Shown here in pieces: positions 5,569 through 7,472 of a stretch of 7,472 bases of DNA (its first letter is position 1; the number at the start of each line of letters is the position of its first letter). The position numbers and the translations under genes are program-made. The notes under the pieces were generated by a model. It searched no databases. It was given only the letters and a program-made list of their open reading frames with translations, and was not told the DNA's origin. Source of the stretch: DATAEG01 sp036258135 (GTDB lineage: Bacteria > Actinomycetota > Actinomycetes > Mycobacteriales > Jatrophihabitantaceae); the NCBI GenBank assembly GCA_036258135.1, contig DATAEG010000167.1, forward strand, positions 1 through 7,472, given 5' to 3'.

Positions 5569-6686
5569 GTTCGCATCAGCCTTTCGGTTCCGGCGCGTCG
5601 GATACCGTCCATCGGGTGATTCGCTGGCGAGAGGGCACCGTCTTCGGCGTCGACGAGGAGTGGCCGGGTGCCTGCGTGGTCCGGGTGGACGTGGCCGGCG
5701 ACGGCGTCATCCCGGCGCTCGCGTACCCCGCGCTGGTGGGCACGCCCCACGTCGGCGACCGGGTGCTGCTGAACACGACGGCGCTGGCGCTGGGCCTGGG
5801 CACCGGCGGATACGCCCTGGTGGTGGCCCTCCCGGACCGGCTGCCGGCCGACCAGCCCGCCGCTGGGCACGTCGTCAAGGCCCGGTACACACCGATGCAG
5901 ACCACCGAGCTCGCTGTTGACGAGCAGGCCTCGCCGCACCACGCGGTGATCGCCGCCGCGACGTCGTTGGAGTCGATGCCGGTCGTCATTGCCGACCTGC
6001 ACTCCGCGCTTCCCGCGGTTCTGACCGGCGTCCACGCCGCCCGGCCGGCCGCTCGGGTGGCCTACGTGCTCACCGACGGCGGGGCGTTGCCGGTGTGGTT
6101 CTCGCGCACCGTCGCGGCCATTCGGGATCGGTTGTGCGGCACGGTGACGACCGGGCAAAGCTTCGGCGGCGACCTCGAAGCCGTCACCATGCACAGCGGC
6201 CTGCTCGCGGCCCGGCACGTCCTACGCGCAGATGTGGCCATCGTGAGCCAGGGGCCGGGCAACCTCGGCACCGGCACGCCCTGGGGCTTCAGCGGGGTGG
6301 CCGCCGGCGAGGCGGTGAACGCCGTTGCAGTCCTGCACGGACGACCGGTCGGCGCGCTGCGCATGTCCGTCGCCGACGACCGGGAACGCCACCGCGGCGT
6401 GTCGCACCACACGCTGACCGCATTCGGCAGGGTGGCGCTGGCACCCGCTGATCTCGTCGTCCCGACCGGCCTGCCGGCGGAGCTGGACGCCGAGGTGCGC
6501 GACCAACTCAAGCCGCTCGCCGAACGGCACCGCATCGTCGACGTGTCGACCGAGGCCCTGGACGAGGCCTTGCGCGCCAGCCCGGCGAGGCTGTCGACCA
6601 TGGGGCGCTCGCTGGACGAGGACTACTGGTACTTCGTGGCCGCCGCCGCCGCCGGCCGCCACGCCGCCGCCCTCATTGGCCAGTGA
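5565..6686 (+). CDS. DUF3866 family protein, function unknown
   Basis: This 373-residue protein resembles the DUF3866 family of Actinobacteria and some Firmicutes, which has no assigned reaction. Recognisable segments are IRWREGTVFGV (19-29) at the family N-terminus, a GDRVLLNTTALALGLGTGGY region (64-83), HVVKARYTPMQTTEL (102-116), DLHSALPAVL (144-153), QSFGGDLEAVTMHSGLLAA (198-216) and the glycine-rich SQGPGNLGTGTPWGFSG (228-244). GVSHHTLTAFG (278-288) follows, and the tail is alanine-rich. I see no signal peptide or membrane helix, so it is probably cytoplasmic. I chose the ATG; a GTG at 5616 would begin right at the family core (VIRWREG) and is a real alternative, since neither start has a clear ribosome binding site. 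It diverges from pafB and ends 3 bp from the convergent WD40 gene. The family assignment is from recalled motifs. Confidence 0.8.
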   Translation: MSSHQPFGSGASDTVHRVIRWREGTVFGVDEEWPGACVVRVDVAGDGVIPALAYPALVGTPHVGDRVLLNTTALALGLGTGGYALVVALPDRLPADQPAAGHVVKARYTPMQTTELAVDEQASPHHAVIAAATSLESMPVVIADLHSALPAVLTGVHAARPAARVAYVLTDGGALPVWFSRTVAAIRDRLCGTVTTGQSFGGDLEAVTMHSGLLAARHVLRADVAIVSQGPGNLGTGTPWGFSGVAAGEAVNAVAVLHGRPVGALRMSVADDRERHRGVSHHTLTAFGRVALAPADLVVPTGLPAELDAEVRDQLKPLAERHRIVDVSTEALDEALRASPARLSTMGRSLDEDYWYFVAAAAAGRHAAALIGQ

Positions 6687-6689
6687 CCG

Positions 6690-7472
6690 TTACGACGAGC
6701 TGTCCAGCGCCCGTGCCTTGGCGAGCACCGTCTGGAACGACGCGCAGGTGTCGCACGTGACCAACGCGGACGTGCCGTCCTCGCTACTGGTGAGAATGTG
6801 GGTCCCGTCCTTGGCAAACTGCACCGAATTCACGACGTCGGCGTGCGCGCGAAGTGTCGCCACCGGATGCCCGCTCTGCACGTCCCAGATGTGAACTGCT
6901 GCGTCTGCACCGGCGACCGCTAGCAAATGTCCGTCAGGGCTGAAGGTTGCCGACGATACGGTGGTATTTGGCCCCGCGATCTGCCGGACGAGCTGTGCCC
7001 CCTTTACGCGCCAGATGCTGATGTGGTGCGCGAAGTCAACGACGGCGAGATACGAGCCATCCGGGGACGGCGCCAGCGCTTGGGCGAGCGACGAGCCAGA
7101 ACGACCGAGCCGATACAGCGGACGCCCATTGAGATGTGCGGCGTCCCAAATCCGGACGGCCCCATCAGTGCTGGCTGCAGCGATCGAGTTGGAGTTCGGG
7201 AGGTACGACACTGCCCTGATGACTGAGCCGGCACTTGACGCCGGGGACCTGCCGACGATACGACCGGTGTGCAGGTCCCACTGGACGACCCGGTTCTGAT
7301 AGTCGCCGGCCGCTACCCGGGTTCCGGCCGCATTCACCGCCGCGGCGCTGGATATTTGCTCATCACTGTCTTCGAAGGTCAGCTTCGGCTTCCCAGTGAC
7401 CGCATCCCAGAGCCGAGGCGAGTAGTTGTACTGCGTTGCGGTGATGACGGCGTTGCCGGTCGGCGTGAATTG
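6690..7472 (-). CDS. WD40-repeat protein, C-terminal 260 residues, cut by right edge (likely tail of a large nSTAND-type protein)
   Basis: The frame is open from the right edge to a TAA; the start lies outside, and the internal GTG at 7337 falls within a repeat and is not the start. Five to six beta-propeller repeats are visible, each ending in a WD-like strand: RLWDAVTGK (20-28), VQWDLHTGR (63-71), VRIWDAAHLNG (106-116), ISIWRVKG (151-158) and VHIWDVQSGH (193-202). A last blade contains FAKDGTHILTSSEDGTSAL (219-237). SPDG/TPTG turns precede the blades. The tail CDTCASFQTVLAKAR (240-254) resembles the CxxC-containing ending common in actinobacterial WD40 proteins with an N-terminal NTPase (nSTAND) module, often used in signalling or defence. 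That upstream part is not visible, so the call is inference. Hand-counted lines here are nearer 60% GC than the rest, which hints at different ancestry. Confidence 0.85.
   Translation of the reverse strand, partial: QFTPTGNAVITATQYNYSPRLWDAVTGKPKLTFEDSDEQISSAAAVNAAGTRVAAGDYQNRVVQWDLHTGRIVGRSPASSAGSVIRAVSYLPNSNSIAAASTDGAVRIWDAAHLNGRPLYRLGRSGSSLAQALAPSPDGSYLAVVDFAHHISIWRVKGAQLVRQIAGPNTTVSSATFSPDGHLLAVAGADAAVHIWDVQSGHPVATLRAHADVVNSVQFAKDGTHILTSSEDGTSALVTCDTCASFQTVLAKARALDSSS

Noticed and set aside
5382..6218. 278-codon open frame on the minus strand
   Set aside because: It overlaps both pafB and DUF3866 in other frames and has no domain; DUF3866 motifs fix the plus strand there.
6641..6682. GCC-triplet run near the end of DUF3866 as a microsatellite or terminator
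   Set aside because: It encodes an alanine-rich tail in frame, and no stable stem with a T-run is formed.

Overview
The window is high-GC DNA (about 75% in a hand-counted line of the core, nearer 60% in lines at the right end). It shows GTG starts, tightly packed genes and a gene set typical of Actinobacteria. The minus strand carries the well-known actinobacterial block pafB - pafC - small membrane protein - tatC - lipid kinase - helY. I cannot name the genus.

Layout, left to right: (1) 1-1326, minus, the N-terminal half of a HelY/Mtr4-like superfamily 2 RNA helicase that leaves the window at the left edge. (2) 1337-2260, minus, a soluble diacylglycerol-kinase-family lipid kinase. (3) 2268-3158, minus, TatC, the receptor of twin-arginine protein export. 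(4) 3164-3376, minus, a 70-residue protein with one N-terminal membrane helix, in the slot where relatives usually carry tatA. (5) 3387-4343 and (6) 4477-5451, minus, the WYL-domain regulators PafC and PafB. They are separated by an unusual 133-bp spacer of GC-rich inverted repeats. (7) 5452-5564, a divergent intergenic region with several dyads. (8) 5565-6686, plus, a DUF3866-family protein of unknown function. (9) 6690-7472, minus, the C-terminal part of a WD40-repeat protein that enters from the right edge.

The five genes from pafC to helY are 5 to 10 nt apart and are very probably co-transcribed; pafB probably drives the same operon through the repeat-bearing spacer. PafB and PafC act together as the DNA-damage-responsive transcriptional activator known from mycobacteria. 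TatC exports folded proteins. The lipid kinase phosphorylates a membrane lipid, and HelY is an RNA helicase. Their linkage is conserved in the phylum, but it does not make one obvious pathway. DUF3866 is transcribed away from pafB, and the WD40 gene converges on DUF3866 with only 3 bp between the stop codons.

I found no RNA genes, CRISPR array, insertion sequence or clearly new system. The most interesting points are the non-TatA membrane protein in the tatA position, the palindrome cluster splitting pafB from pafC, and a possible change to accessory DNA at the WD40 gene.
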